Assembly: GCF_030227225.1 (NCBI RefSeq)
Contig: NZ_JASPHQ010000018.1
Coordinates: 1-50,885, forward strand
Direction of reading: 5' to 3'
DNA length: 50,885 nucleotides
DNA from: Corynebacterium rhinophilum
GTDB taxonomy: Bacteria; Actinomycetota; Actinomycetes; Mycobacteriales; Mycobacteriaceae
This document shows positions 19,475 to 28,630 of this stretch, piece by piece. A program made the position numbers and the translations under genes. The number at the start of each line of letters is the position of its first letter. The stretch's first letter is position 1. Below the pieces are notes generated by a model that saw nothing but the letters and a program-made list of their open reading frames with translations, was not told the DNA's origin and ran no database searches.

Positions 19475-21145
19475 TTAGTTATTGAGCACGGCCTCGCGCA
19501 GCACCGACATCGGCACCGAGCCAAGAGCCAGGGCCTCGGAGTGGAATTCGCGGGCGCTCATGCCCTGCTCCTCGGCGGCGGCGCGGGTTTCTTGCCACAG
19601 GCGCTGGCCCAAGGCATAGGACGGCGCCTGGCCCGGCCAACCCAGGTAGCGGTTGACCTCAAAGTTGAGGTTCGCATCATCCATGGCGGTGTTTTCGCGC
19701 ATGTAGGTCTTCACGTGGGCCTTATCCCATACGCCGGATACGGTGCAGTCCGGTAGCTTCTTGCCCAGGTGCAATCCGATATCCACCACGACGCGGGCCG
19801 CGCGCAGGCGCTGGGCATCGAGCAGCCCCATCCGCACACCAGGATCGTCCATGTAGCCCAGCTCGGCCATAAGCTGCTCGGCGTACAGGGCCCAGCCCTC
19901 GCCATGGCCGGAATTCCACGTCACCGCGCGGCGCCACAGGTTGAGATCCTCTTGTACCAGGGCAGAACCCAGCTGCAGGTGGTGACCCGGTACGCCCTCA
20001 TGGTGCACGGTAGTCAGCTCCTGCCAGGTGTGGAAGGTATCTTGGCCCTCCGGCACGGACCACCACATGCGGCCCGGGCGCGAAAAGTCATCGCTGGGCG
20101 GGGTGTAGAAGATGCCGCCGGTGCCGGCTGGGTCGATGCAGCACTCGATCTCTTCGACTTCTTCCGGAATGTCGAATTCCTTGCCGTTGAGCTCGGCGAT
20201 GACCGCATCGGCCTTGCTCTGCATCCACTCCACCAAGGCATCGGTACCGCGCAGGGTATAGCGTTCCTCGTGGTTCAGCTTGCGCATGGCAGAGCGCACC
20301 GAGCACTCCGAGCCATAAAGCTCGTGCGCGATCTTCTCCTGCTCCCCGCGCAGGTAACGCACCTGGTCAAGGCCCCATTCATAGGCCTCGTCCAAGTCCA
20401 CGGAATCGCCGACGAAAAGCTTGGAAAAACGCTCGTAACGCTCGCGGCCCACCGCGTCCTTATTAGAGGACTGCGGCTGCAGATCATTAGACAGCCAATC
20501 CGAGAACTCGCCAAAGGCCTCCTTGGCCTTCTTTACCTCGGCGGAGTCGGGGTCGAGGCCGAGGCCCTCGAGCATGGAGTCGGCATCGGCAAGCCGCTCG
20601 CACTGCACAATGACCTCAGAGATCTGGCGGTGCGGTGCCACCATGCCGTGGGAGGCCGCTTCCTTCAGGGACTCGCTGTAGCCATCGAGGGAACCCTTGA
20701 CCTTGGACAGGCGGGAGCGAATGGCCTCGCGGTCCTCCTGGGTCTCCTGCGGCATAAGCAGCAGGGAATCCCGGATGGTCTGCACGGGCGAGGCAATATT
20801 ATTAAGGCTGCGAATATCCTCGCCGTGGTGGTGCAAATCCAGATCTAAGCAGAGACGATCCCGCAAGACAGCGGCGGTGACATAATCCACATCATCGAAG
20901 TCATCCTCATCATCGGATTCATCGGTGGTGTCATCCAAGGCATCTAGATCCGCAACCATATCGCGGGTGCGATCAGCGACCGCCTCAAAATAGTCAGGGG
21001 AAAAATCCTGCAATTCGCCTTCAAAACCGTCAATTCCCCACGCGGTTGCATCAGTTGGGGATAGCTCGGCTAGGTCGTGAACGAAGTTATCGCACGAAGC
21101 GTCCAGTAGAGAGGGCTGGCGCTTAGCGGTCTGCTCAGAACTCAT
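19475..21145 (-). CDS. DUF885 family metallopeptidase-like protein
   Basis: 556 residues from the ATG at 21145. The C-terminal half holds HHEGVPGHHLQL, the zinc-binding HExxxGHH pattern of DUF885, and downstream WNSGHGEGWALYAEQLM with the third metal ligand. The N-terminal half has an acidic low-complexity stretch (DDTTDESDDEDDFDDVDY). No signal peptide or membrane helix is visible, so it is probably cytosolic. Members are thought to cleave peptides or dipeptides. There is no ribosome site; TAGACT lies 8 nt before the ATG, so it may be leaderless. A start at 21253 would add 36 unrelated residues and overlap the LOG gene. Confidence 0.85.
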   Translation of the reverse strand: MSSEQTAKRQPSLLDASCDNFVHDLAELSPTDATAWGIDGFEGELQDFSPDYFEAVADRTRDMVADLDALDDTTDESDDEDDFDDVDYVTAAVLRDRLCLDLDLHHHGEDIRSLNNIASPVQTIRDSLLLMPQETQEDREAIRSRLSKVKGSLDGYSESLKEAASHGMVAPHRQISEVIVQCERLADADSMLEGLGLDPDSAEVKKAKEAFGEFSDWLSNDLQPQSSNKDAVGRERYERFSKLFVGDSVDLDEAYEWGLDQVRYLRGEQEKIAHELYGSECSVRSAMRKLNHEERYTLRGTDALVEWMQSKADAVIAELNGKEFDIPEEVEEIECCIDPAGTGGIFYTPPSDDFSRPGRMWWSVPEGQDTFHTWQELTTVHHEGVPGHHLQLGSALVQEDLNLWRRAVTWNSGHGEGWALYAEQLMAELGYMDDPGVRMGLLDAQRLRAARVVVDIGLHLGKKLPDCTVSGVWDKAHVKTYMRENTAMDDANLNFEVNRYLGWPGQAPSYALGQRLWQETRAAAEEQGMSAREFHSEALALGSVPMSVLREAVLNN

Positions 21146-21216
21146 AAGAGGGAAGTCTAACCCTTTATCTTGTTGATAAGCCACCCAGCCCCACCCAAAT
21201 GTTGCAAACTTGTTAG

Positions 21217-21786
21217 CTAATCGTTGTTCCACTTCGTGCCCGGGTAGTGCCACTGGGCAAAACCATCCAGCACGGCCGCGGGATTTTCCTCTATGACCAG
21301 TGCTTTTACAAAGCGGGGCAGGATGAAGCCCGCCTCAGCCATGGCGGCATACATGTCATAAAAGGGCTGCCAAAAACCTTCCACGTCAACCAAGCCAACG
21401 GGCCCACGAATGCTGCCCAGCTGTTGTTGGGTCAGTACCTCTGTTACTTCCTCCAACGTGCCCACGCCGCCGGGCAAACAGATAAAGGCATCCGCCAGCT
21501 GCTCCATCCGGGTTTTCCGCTCTGCCATGGAGTCCACTACCTCAAGGCGGGTCAAGCCCGGGTGGGAGATTTCTAGATCCACCAGGGATTGCGGCATGAC
21601 GCCAGCGACGGTGCCGCCGGCCTTCAAGCAGGAGTTGGCAACCTCGCGCATGAGGCCAATATTTCCGCCGCCATAGACCAAGTTCAGCCCGCGACGGGCA
21701 AGCTCGCCGCCCAAGTGTTGTGCCGCTGCGCTATAGGCGGGCGAATTGCCCACGGCGGAACCACAATAAACCGCTACTGATTTCAT
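21217..21786 (-). CDS. LOG family protein (cytokinin-riboside 5'-phosphate phosphoribohydrolase-like)
   Basis: Rossmann-fold protein of 189 residues. The two family motifs are present: CLPGGVGTLEEVTEVL (PGGxGTxxE) and the Arg in MAERKTRMEQLADAF. Related corynebacterial and mycobacterial enzymes hydrolyse AMP-type nucleotides to base and ribose phosphate, releasing cytokinin-like bases. The start at 21786 follows TATGCT (21794-21799) by 7 nt without a ribosome site. It is 71 nt upstream of the DUF885 gene in the same direction. Confidence 0.88.
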   Translation of the reverse strand: MKSVAVYCGSAVGNSPAYSAAAQHLGGELARRGLNLVYGGGNIGLMREVANSCLKAGGTVAGVMPQSLVDLEISHPGLTRLEVVDSMAERKTRMEQLADAFICLPGGVGTLEEVTEVLTQQQLGSIRGPVGLVDVEGFWQPFYDMYAAMAEAGFILPRFVKALVIEENPAAVLDGFAQWHYPGTKWNND

Positions 21787-21858
21787 GCGCCCCAGCATAG
21801 GGAATTTTCGGCCTACCTCCACCTTTAGACCATTCGGTACATACACCTATGAATAGAT

Positions 21859-21887
21859 TAGACAAAGCAGTCTGTGACACATATACT
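21859..21887 (+). promoter_or_regulatory. Leaderless promoter of the ROK regulator gene
   Basis: TAGACA (21859-21864), a 17-nt spacer and TATACT (21882-21887) are followed by exactly 7 nt and the ATG at 21895. This is the clearest vegetative promoter in the window. Confidence 0.7.
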
Positions 21888-21894
21888 TTCTTTC

Positions 21895-23028
21895 ATGATC
21901 AAACCTGGCCCCGTGTTCACGCGCCCCCGTACACCGGCTGCTAAGTGCCTTCACCTGGTGCGCCTGAATCCGATCATTACCCGTAGTGAGCTGGTAGAAG
22001 CCACCGGACTCTCCCAGCCCACCATTACCCGCGCTACCACCGCGCTCCTCAACGCAGGACTCATCCAAGAGCGCACCGACCTCACCCAATCCCAGGGCCG
22101 GGGCCGCCCTACCGTTCCCCTCGAGGCCGCGGATAATAACTGGGTACTCGGCGGCATCGCTGTCGGCACCTCTGAGACCTATATCGGCCTCTATGACATC
22201 AAGGGCCGCACCGTTGCGGAGGAAGAAATCACCACTCCTGTCGCCCGCCTGACGGAGGAAGACTTTCTTGAACACATCATGGCCGGCATCAACCGCATGA
22301 TGACGGGCCTGGATCGCCGCCTCGTGGCCTTAGGAATTACCACCTCAGGCACCGTGGATGAAGAGGGCCTAGTCACCGCAGACAATCTGGGCTGGCACGG
22401 TGTGGATATCGCGGCGCGCCTGCGCTTCCAATTTAGCGTCCCCGTGGTGGTTACCTCCGCCATTTCCGCCATTTTGGGCTCGGAGACGCAGGCCGCCGAG
22501 ATTGGTACGAACGAGCGCGTGCTCCTGCTCTTCGCGGACGATTCTTTAGGATCAGCGCTATCCGCCGATGACGAGGTAAATTCCATCATCCCGCTGCCAC
22601 AGACCCGCTCTGACCTACTGGGGCACGGCGCTTCCGAACATCTCTTGGCCACCCAGTCCATTCTGGACGCCGTGCGCCGCCACGGCATCGAGGCCAATAC
22701 CCTGCCCGAGGTCGCGACCATCGCCGAATCCAATTCAGCCGTGCGCGCCATTTTGGATGAGCGCGCCCGCCAGTTGGGCCAGATTACGGCGGAGATGGTC
22801 CACGAATACTCGCCGAAAACCGTGGTCATTGCCGGCGGGGCCTTTACCGGTGATTCCCGCGCGCCCCAGCTTTTTGCCTCCACCGTCCGCGATTCCGCCT
22901 CGGAGGACCTAGAGCTGCGCATGATTCCAAGCCACAAAGAAATCGTGCGCGCCGTCGCCCGTACCGTGGCTACCGATCAGCTATTGCGCGAACCGTTGGA
23001 GCTGGGCCGCTCACTCCAGACCGCGTAA
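21895..23028 (+). CDS. ROK-family transcriptional regulator
   Basis: 377 residues: an N-terminal winged helix (TRSELVEATGLSQPTITRATTALLNAGLI, about residues 25-55) joined to an ROK sugar-kinase-like domain (LGGIAVGTSETYIGLYDIKG and VVIAGGAFTGDSRAP). The zinc-binding cysteine cluster of classical ROK kinases is absent, as is common in corynebacterial regulators of this type. It probably senses a sugar or sugar phosphate. No sugar genes lie next to it, so the target is unknown. Its 3' end overlaps the converging HAD gene by 18 bp. The start is set by the leaderless promoter. Confidence 0.86.
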   Translation: MIKPGPVFTRPRTPAAKCLHLVRLNPIITRSELVEATGLSQPTITRATTALLNAGLIQERTDLTQSQGRGRPTVPLEAADNNWVLGGIAVGTSETYIGLYDIKGRTVAEEEITTPVARLTEEDFLEHIMAGINRMMTGLDRRLVALGITTSGTVDEEGLVTADNLGWHGVDIAARLRFQFSVPVVVTSAISAILGSETQAAEIGTNERVLLLFADDSLGSALSADDEVNSIIPLPQTRSDLLGHGASEHLLATQSILDAVRRHGIEANTLPEVATIAESNSAVRAILDERARQLGQITAEMVHEYSPKTVVIAGGAFTGDSRAPQLFASTVRDSASEDLELRMIPSHKEIVRAVARTVATDQLLREPLELGRSLQTA

Positions 23029-23607
23029 AACCTCGCGCGCGGAGTCGATCCCGGTAAACAGGTGGGCTTGCAACCCGCAATAAGTGGCGCCCTCGATGTA
23101 GTCGATGCGGTCATCAAAAAAGTGCGTGTCCTTGGGCTGCGCTGAGAGCGCGTCCACCGCCACTCGGTAGGCCTCTGGGTGCGGCTTGGCCACCCCAATA
23201 TCGCAGCTCAGCGTTACCGCCGCGCACTCTGCCAACCACGGGTGCTGCGCGCGTACCTGTTTCGCCAAGGTCGTGGGGATATTGGATAAAATCCCCACAC
23301 TAAAGCCCTCCCCGATGAGCCCTTTGACCAGCGCCACCATCTCTGGGTCAGCCTCGAGCAGGTACTGGTTCTCACAGGCCACGGCCCCAGCGCAGTCAAT
23401 GGGCCCCATTCCCGCGCGGGCGGCTATTTCATTCCAGTAGTGGCTATCGCTAAAAATTCCGGCATCGTAATCCGGCCGGAAATAGTTATAGGCCTCCCAG
23501 AAGGCCTCCGGGTTCGCAGGCGCGAGGAAGCGCTCTAGTTCAGCGTGCGCTTCCGGAGTGGCGGGGCGCAGCAGCACGCCGTACAGATCAAACAGCAACT
23601 TCGGCAT
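23011..23607 (-). CDS. HAD-superfamily hydrolase
   Basis: 198 residues. Motif I reads LLFDLYGVLL (nucleophile Asp, with Tyr where many members have a second Asp), motif II is ILSNI, motif III Lys is in GVAKPHPEAY, and motif IV is FFDDRIDYIEGA. The Y in place of the acid/base Asp also occurs in YihX/haloacid dehalogenase-like members. It probably acts on a small phosphorylated metabolite. There is no good ribosome site; a TAAACT lies 9 nt before the ATG. Confidence 0.85.
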   Translation of the reverse strand: MPKLLFDLYGVLLRPATPEAHAELERFLAPANPEAFWEAYNYFRPDYDAGIFSDSHYWNEIAARAGMGPIDCAGAVACENQYLLEADPEMVALVKGLIGEGFSVGILSNIPTTLAKQVRAQHPWLAECAAVTLSCDIGVAKPHPEAYRVAVDALSAQPKDTHFFDDRIDYIEGATYCGLQAHLFTGIDSAREVLRGLE

Positions 23608-23619
23608 AATGCGTCCAGT

Positions 23620-23973
23620 TTATGCGCGCCTAGTAGCTTGGGTCTGCAGTGCCACAATCCCCACCGCGGTACCGGCGATAAAAATCACCAGCGCCAGCGT
23701 CGCCTGCGCCATCGGCAAAACCATGAACACAGCCAACGAAGCCAAAATCAGCATTCCACTCAAGGAATATAAGGAACGGTTGACCAGCCCGCGCTTGCCG
23801 ATGACCCCACACGCCAGCATCACCACCCCCGCAAACGGACTCAGCATGAGCGCCCCGGTGGTCAAAAAGATGCCGAGGGTCACGTGGCTTGAGATGACCG
23901 CAGCACCGATGATGAGGCTTAATGCCAATACCGCCAGGGTGGCAGAGAGGGTTGCTTTGAGGTGTGCAGACAT
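23620..23973 (-). CDS. Small four-helix membrane protein, unknown function
   Basis: 117 residues with hydrophobic segments at roughly 10-32, 36-58, 69-86 and 88-109, and short loops. No family was recognised. Its ribosome site GGGAGG lies inside the 3' arm of a long hairpin directly upstream, so translation may depend on the hairpin opening. It follows the ferritin gene in the same direction with that hairpin in between. Confidence 0.65.
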   Translation of the reverse strand: MSAHLKATLSATLAVLALSLIIGAAVISSHVTLGIFLTTGALMLSPFAGVVMLACGVIGKRGLVNRSLYSLSGMLILASLAVFMVLPMAQATLALVIFIAGTAVGIVALQTQATRRA

Positions 23974-23976
23974 ACG

Positions 23977-24016
23977 TCAATCCTCCCACAGCAGTCCAGT
24001 GCTATGGGAGGATTGA
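23977..24016 (-). promoter_or_regulatory. Hairpin burying the ribosome site of the 117-residue gene
   Basis: TCAATCCTCCCA (23977-23988) and TGGGAGGATTGA (24005-24016) are a perfect 12-bp inverted repeat, extended inside by AGCA/TGCT around a 6-nt loop. Read on the minus strand the 3' arm carries GGGAGGA 8-9 nt before the ATG. It lies 31 nt after the ferritin stop and has no U-run, so it is a poor terminator but a good translation switch. Confidence 0.6.
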
Positions 24017-24047
24017 TTTAAATCTTGATGGGTTTGTTATTCACAAC

Positions 24048-24536
24048 TTAGGAGTTGCGGTTAGCCAAACGGGAATCGATGCGCAGCAGGCCAGCACCAT
24101 CGTTGCCCACCAGCTTGATCTGGTCGATGATCTCAGAAACGGTGTCCTCTTCCTCGATCTGCTCAGCCAGGAACCAGTCAATGAGCTGACGGGAGTCCAG
24201 GTCCTGGATGTCAAGGGCAACGCGGGCGATCTCGCGGATCTGCTCGGAGACCTTCTGCTCGTGTGCCAAGGAAGCCTCGAACGCATCCAGCGGGGTGGCA
24301 GCCTTGATGGAGCCAACCGGGATATCGTTGAGCTCTACGCGGTAGCCGCGTGCCAAGAGGTGATCCGCAAGCTTCTGTGCGTGGACGCGCTCTTCGCTAG
24401 CCTGAGCCATGAACCAGTCGCGCATGCCCGGGAAGGACAGGTTGTCCATCTCGTAGGCCAGCTGGGTGTAGACCATAGCGGCGCCGTGCTCGTTAATGAC
24501 CTGATTGTTTAGCAGGGTTTGCAGCTTCTCATCCAT
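24048..24536 (-). CDS. ftn: Ferritin
   Basis: Iron-storage ferritin of 162 residues. The four-helix bundle and di-iron ligands are visible: the first Glu near NEHGAAMVYTQLAYE, the EERVHAQKL pair, and AEQIEEEDTVSEII in the last helices. It forms 24-subunit shells that oxidise and hold iron. The ribosome site AAAGGA lies 6-7 nt before the ATG. It stands alone upstream, with a 285-nt leader region. A DtxR-type iron box was looked for there and not convincingly found. Confidence 0.93.
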   Translation of the reverse strand: MDEKLQTLLNNQVINEHGAAMVYTQLAYEMDNLSFPGMRDWFMAQASEERVHAQKLADHLLARGYRVELNDIPVGSIKAATPLDAFEASLAHEQKVSEQIREIARVALDIQDLDSRQLIDWFLAEQIEEEDTVSEIIDQIKLVGNDGAGLLRIDSRLANRNS

Positions 24537-24821
24537 TGCTAAATCCTTTCTGTAGGAATCAATTAATTGGTTGTAGGCACTACAATACCCAAATAAAATC
24601 TCCCGTCTAGCAAGGTATGCTTAATCAAACCCGCACCTCAGGGGCATTTTTCAGGTTGGATCACCTAAGTTAGTTAAGACAAAGCTGCTCCACGGCACGA
24701 AGTTAATATCGCCTAATAGTTCGAGGTCATTGCCCTAAACGGTCAATCTCGCCGCGCTAGTCCACTCCATCCAACGCTTCTCAGCCGGTACGCTTACGCA
24801 CATCACGCTCGCAATGTGATA

Positions 24822-26303
24822 TTAATCACCCAGTTGCCCACTCAGGCGCTCCAGGCGCTGCGCGCTCGCCCCATCGAGGCCCCGAAACTCCACCTCAATG
24901 CCGCGATCCGCGTACTTTTTCTGCACCGCATCCAGCGTCGCCACCGTCGAGGCATCCCAGACCTCGGCATCGGAAAGGTCCACCACCACGAAGTCCGTAT
25001 CAAGCGTGTAATCAAAGGCGTAAACCAAATCATTCGAGGAGGCGAAGAAGAGTTGGCCATGCACCACGTAGGTATATCCATCTACCAACTCAACTTCCAC
25101 GAGGTGCGCCACCCGGCGGGCAAAGCCAATCGATGCAGCCACCACGCCTAAGACCACTCCTACCGCCAGGTTATGCGTGGCCAGCGTGCCCGCGACCGTC
25201 AGCAGCATGACGAGGATTTCAGAAAGCGGCATCAGCTTGAGCGTGCGCGGGCGGATGGAATGCCAATTGACCGTCGTCGCCGCCACGAGGATCATCACCG
25301 CGACCAGCGCGGCCATCGGAATGCGGCCTACCGCCTCGCCGAAAAGCAGGCACAGCACGAGGAGGAAGGCGCCGGCGAGGAACGTCGACAAGCGCGTGCG
25401 GGCCTGGGAGACCTTGACGCCGATCATGGTCTGGCCAATCATTGCGCACACGCCCATGCCGCCAATCGCCGCGGCCAATATATTGCCAATGCCCTGGCCA
25501 AAGGATTCGCGGGTCTTATCGGAGTGGGTATCCGTAATGTCATCGACAAGCTTCGCCGTAAGCAGCGATTCCATGAGGCCCACCAGCGCCATCCCAAAGG
25601 CGTAGGGCGCAATGATCTGCAGGGTCTCCAGGTTCCACGGAATATCCGGAATGAACAGCCCCGGCAGCGTCGTGGGCAGCTCGCCCTGGTCCGCCACATC
25701 CGGCACCTTCCACCCCGCCGCGACGGCGATGATGCTTACCACCACGATGGTCACCAACGGCGCCGGAATTGCCTGGGTAAACCGCGGCAAAATGATCATG
25801 ATGGCCAGGCCAATGGCCACCAGCACATAGACCATCCAGGGGACATCAATAAGGTGCGGCAGCTGCGCGGTAAACATCATAATGCCCAGCGCATTGACGA
25901 ATCCCGTCATCACCGAACGCGGGATAAAGCGCATGAGCTTGGCGATGCCCACCCACGCCAACAGCACCTGGATGATACCGGCCGCAAGCACTGCCGCCAC
26001 CACATAATCATGCCCATACTCGTGCGCGAGCGGGGCCACCACCAGGGCAACCGCGCCGGCCGCCGCGGAAATCATGGCGGGCCGGCCGCCGGTAAAGGCG
26101 ATAGCCATCGCCATAATCACCGAGGAATACAGCCCCACCCGCGGGTCGAGACCAGCGAGAATAGAAAAGCTTAAAACTTCCGGGATCAAAGCAAGCGCCA
26201 CCGCCAGTCCGCCAAGGACCTCCTTGCGCAAACGCGCAGGTAAGGAAAATGCAAAGCGGAAACTGGCGATGACGCCAGTGGGTGCAGGCTGCTCGTTAAT
26301 CAC
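24822..26303 (-). CDS. SulP-family anion permease with STAS domain
   Basis: 493 residues. The membrane part begins at about residue 25 (GGLAVALALIPEVLSFSILAGL, the SulP signature) and has about 12 to 14 helices. The C-terminal STAS domain is short (VVVDLSDAEVWDASTVATLD). Relatives carry sulfate, bicarbonate or dicarboxylates; the absence of a carbonic anhydrase or sulfate gene leaves the substrate open. The start is a GTG at 26303; TAGTAT lies 8 nt before it and there is no ribosome site, so it may be leaderless. Confidence 0.87.
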   Translation of the reverse strand: MINEQPAPTGVIASFRFAFSLPARLRKEVLGGLAVALALIPEVLSFSILAGLDPRVGLYSSVIMAMAIAFTGGRPAMISAAAGAVALVVAPLAHEYGHDYVVAAVLAAGIIQVLLAWVGIAKLMRFIPRSVMTGFVNALGIMMFTAQLPHLIDVPWMVYVLVAIGLAIMIILPRFTQAIPAPLVTIVVVSIIAVAAGWKVPDVADQGELPTTLPGLFIPDIPWNLETLQIIAPYAFGMALVGLMESLLTAKLVDDITDTHSDKTRESFGQGIGNILAAAIGGMGVCAMIGQTMIGVKVSQARTRLSTFLAGAFLLVLCLLFGEAVGRIPMAALVAVMILVAATTVNWHSIRPRTLKLMPLSEILVMLLTVAGTLATHNLAVGVVLGVVAASIGFARRVAHLVEVELVDGYTYVVHGQLFFASSNDLVYAFDYTLDTDFVVVDLSDAEVWDASTVATLDAVQKKYADRGIEVEFRGLDGASAQRLERLSGQLGD

Positions 26304-26324
26304 GCCTGCACATACTAGTAGCTA

Positions 26325-26837
26325 CTACGAGCCTTCCCGAAAGGAGCCATCCGCCGTGATAACCGGCAGCACCGACCAAGCAAAGTTGATCCACTTATCC
26401 GTCTTCTTCCACGAATAATCCGGCTCGAAGATGGTCTTCGGCTTGGTGTACACCACAGCGGAACGCACTTCATCGGCGGTTTCTTCCAGGAAGTTCACCA
26501 CCAAGTCCAGGGTCTTGCCGGAATCGGCCACGTCATCAACGACGAGCACCTTCTTGCCCTTGAGGGAATCCGTATCCAATTGCGGGGACAAGATGATCGG
26601 CTCGTCCAAGGTCTGGCCAATATCTGTGTAGAACTCCACGTTGATAGCGCCCATGGCCTTGACCCCGATGGCATAACCAATGGCACCGGCTGGGATCAGG
26701 CCGCCGCGGGCAACGCCCACGATCAAGTCAGGAAACCAGCCGGATTCCACAATTTGCTCCGAAAGATTCCGGCTCGCTTCGCCGAAGACTTCCCAGGTGA
26801 GGTTCTCCCGGTCCGGGTGGATCCAATTCTCAGTCAC
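26325..26837 (-). CDS. Purine phosphoribosyltransferase (Gpt-like)
   Basis: 170 residues with the type I PRTase fold. The PRPP loop is VLVVDDVADSGKTL and the upstream VGVARGGLIPAGAIGYAIG holds the substrate side. It resembles xanthine-guanine phosphoribosyltransferases, although the base specificity is not readable. The GTG start at 26837 has AAAGGAG 11 nt upstream. It lies 72 nt after AMP nucleosidase in the same direction. Together they could salvage purines: the nucleosidase frees a base and the transferase rebuilds a nucleotide. Confidence 0.85.
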   Translation of the reverse strand: MTENWIHPDRENLTWEVFGEASRNLSEQIVESGWFPDLIVGVARGGLIPAGAIGYAIGVKAMGAINVEFYTDIGQTLDEPIILSPQLDTDSLKGKKVLVVDDVADSGKTLDLVVNFLEETADEVRSAVVYTKPKTIFEPDYSWKKTDKWINFAWSVLPVITADGSFREGS

Positions 26838-26909
26838 GATTGCGCGGCTCCTTTTGCGTCATGGGCTTTCTTTGTAGTTTAACTAGCGATACCTACCAAG
26901 GGAAAGCAG

Positions 26910-28313
26910 CTACCGGAAAGGAACCTCTCCCAACGTCCGCCGCAGCTTGCGCGTGCGCAGGCGTTCCGGGTTTTCTGCCAGCTGTTCCACCGCGCGCACG
27001 GCGCACATGACGTGGGCTTCCTTGGAGTTGGAATAAAACGCCTGGGCCTGTGCCGGCAGCTTCGGCACGGCGTGCAGGGGAAGATCCGATACGGATAGCA
27101 GCGTGCCATAGGGCACGCGGTAGCGGTACCCATTCGCCGCCAAGGCGCACGATTCCATGTCCACCGCTACCGCGGTAGAAGTGCGCAACCACTCCCACAG
27201 ATCCCGGCTGGTGCGCCATTCCCAATCGCGGTCATCGGTCGATAGCACCGTGCCGGTGCGCATGAGCGAATTATCGCTGCCGTAGACCTCATCCACGGAT
27301 GCCTCCAGCATGCGCTGGACCTCTGGAATGGCCGGAATCGGTGTGGAAGAAACCACCTGCCGGTCCAAGATGTGGTCGTGGCGCTCGTAGGCATTGCCCA
27401 AGATCAAGTCACCGATGCGCATGCGCCCATCCATGCCGGCGCAGTGGCCAATCATGATCCAGGCCTCCGGCCGCAGCACGGCCAAGCAATCCGTAATGGT
27501 CTTCGCATTCGATGGCCCCACACCAATGTTGATCATCGTGATGCCATCGCCGCCCGCGGTAATGAGATCGAACCGGGGCATCTGAAAGCGCGAGGTCAGC
27601 GTCAGCCCATCCAGGTCGAGGTCCACCGCATCATTGGGGTGAATGGTCTCCCCATTGGGCAATACGAGCGCCGTATACCGCGAATCCTCCTTGGTCAGCT
27701 CGCGCAGGCCGAATTTCACGAATTCCGTGGTGTGCATCGCGTAATTGGTAAACAGAATGTATTTCTGCACCGTATCGACCTCGACGCCGGTGTAGTGCTC
27801 AATGCGCGCACAGGCAATATCGAAGCGCTGCGCTCCGAAGTGAAACAGCGGCTTTTCTTCGCCGTGGAAGGCATCCCACTCACCATCAATAATCGCATCG
27901 TTGACCTCATCCAAGGTCGGGCGCGGGATGGGACCGCGCTCCTGCGGCGCCGCCGGGGCATCTTTGATGTATTCCGGCGGAATGCGCTCATCCGATTGGC
28001 CCACGAAGATATCGCACGGATAATTGTTAGTCAGCCGAGTCAGCTGCTCGTGCAAGTACTCGCGGATGATGTGCGGCCTAGAGATGACCGCGGAGTACTT
28101 CCCCGCCTCATTCACATAGCCAAAGGGCTCGGAGCGGTCAATCGGCTGCCATTTACGAATCTCCACCGTGACCTTGGGATAGACCACGTGGCGATAATCA
28201 TCGAGGGTGCCCGAGGCAAGGGCCTCACGCCCCAACTCACATGAGGTTTCATAATGCTCAATTAAGCGAGTCACCGCTTCATCTACGGAGTGGACATGCT
28301 GCAGATCGGTCAT
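26910..28313 (-). CDS. amn: AMP nucleosidase
   Basis: Enzyme of 467 residues that hydrolyses AMP to adenine and ribose 5-phosphate, adjusting the adenylate pool. It has the two-part layout of Amn: an N-terminal domain (KVTVEIRKWQPIDRSEPFGY) and a C-terminal nucleoside-phosphorylase-like fold with NIGVGPSNAKTITD, MIGHCAGM and the ligand-binding VAVDMESCALAANGYRY. The start at 28313 is 7 nt after TAAACT (28321-28326) and has no ribosome site, so it is probably leaderless. It is a little shorter than E. coli Amn (484). Confidence 0.93.
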   Translation of the reverse strand: MTDLQHVHSVDEAVTRLIEHYETSCELGREALASGTLDDYRHVVYPKVTVEIRKWQPIDRSEPFGYVNEAGKYSAVISRPHIIREYLHEQLTRLTNNYPCDIFVGQSDERIPPEYIKDAPAAPQERGPIPRPTLDEVNDAIIDGEWDAFHGEEKPLFHFGAQRFDIACARIEHYTGVEVDTVQKYILFTNYAMHTTEFVKFGLRELTKEDSRYTALVLPNGETIHPNDAVDLDLDGLTLTSRFQMPRFDLITAGGDGITMINIGVGPSNAKTITDCLAVLRPEAWIMIGHCAGMDGRMRIGDLILGNAYERHDHILDRQVVSSTPIPAIPEVQRMLEASVDEVYGSDNSLMRTGTVLSTDDRDWEWRTSRDLWEWLRTSTAVAVDMESCALAANGYRYRVPYGTLLSVSDLPLHAVPKLPAQAQAFYSNSKEAHVMCAVRAVEQLAENPERLRTRKLRRTLGEVPFR

Positions 28314-28326
28314 AACGGCGAGTTTA

Positions 28327-28630
28327 GCGGGGACCGCGCAGCACGGCAGTGCTCCGTGCCATACATTGTTTATACCGAGATAGGTTTATACCGAGATAGC
28401 CTGAGTTAAAGCTCTGCTGATATCACCAGCGAAGGGGCAGGGCTTGTCGGCTTTCAACCATCATCGGTGTCAACGTAATCTCTGAAGCTAGGAATTCGGA
28501 ACCCGATGAACGGATAGTGGAACGGTTTCAAACCGCTAACGAACCTTATTGCAAATACCGCAGTCCTTATCCGAGTTGCACCCCGGAATCATGCTTCTCT
28601 GACTGGAAGGCGGAAAGATCGGACTTTTAG
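28327..28630. repeat. Gap with a perfect 16-bp tandem repeat
   Basis: GTTTATACCGAGATAG occurs twice without spacing at 28368-28383 and 28384-28399. The rest of this stretch shows short coding-like runs broken by stops and no gene. It lies between amn and a toxin-like relic and looks like decayed accessory DNA. Confidence 0.55.

Noticed and set aside
24661..24680. DtxR-like iron box upstream of ferritin
   Set aside because: CCTAAGTTAGTTAAG resembles only one half of the consensus, and the other half does not fit.
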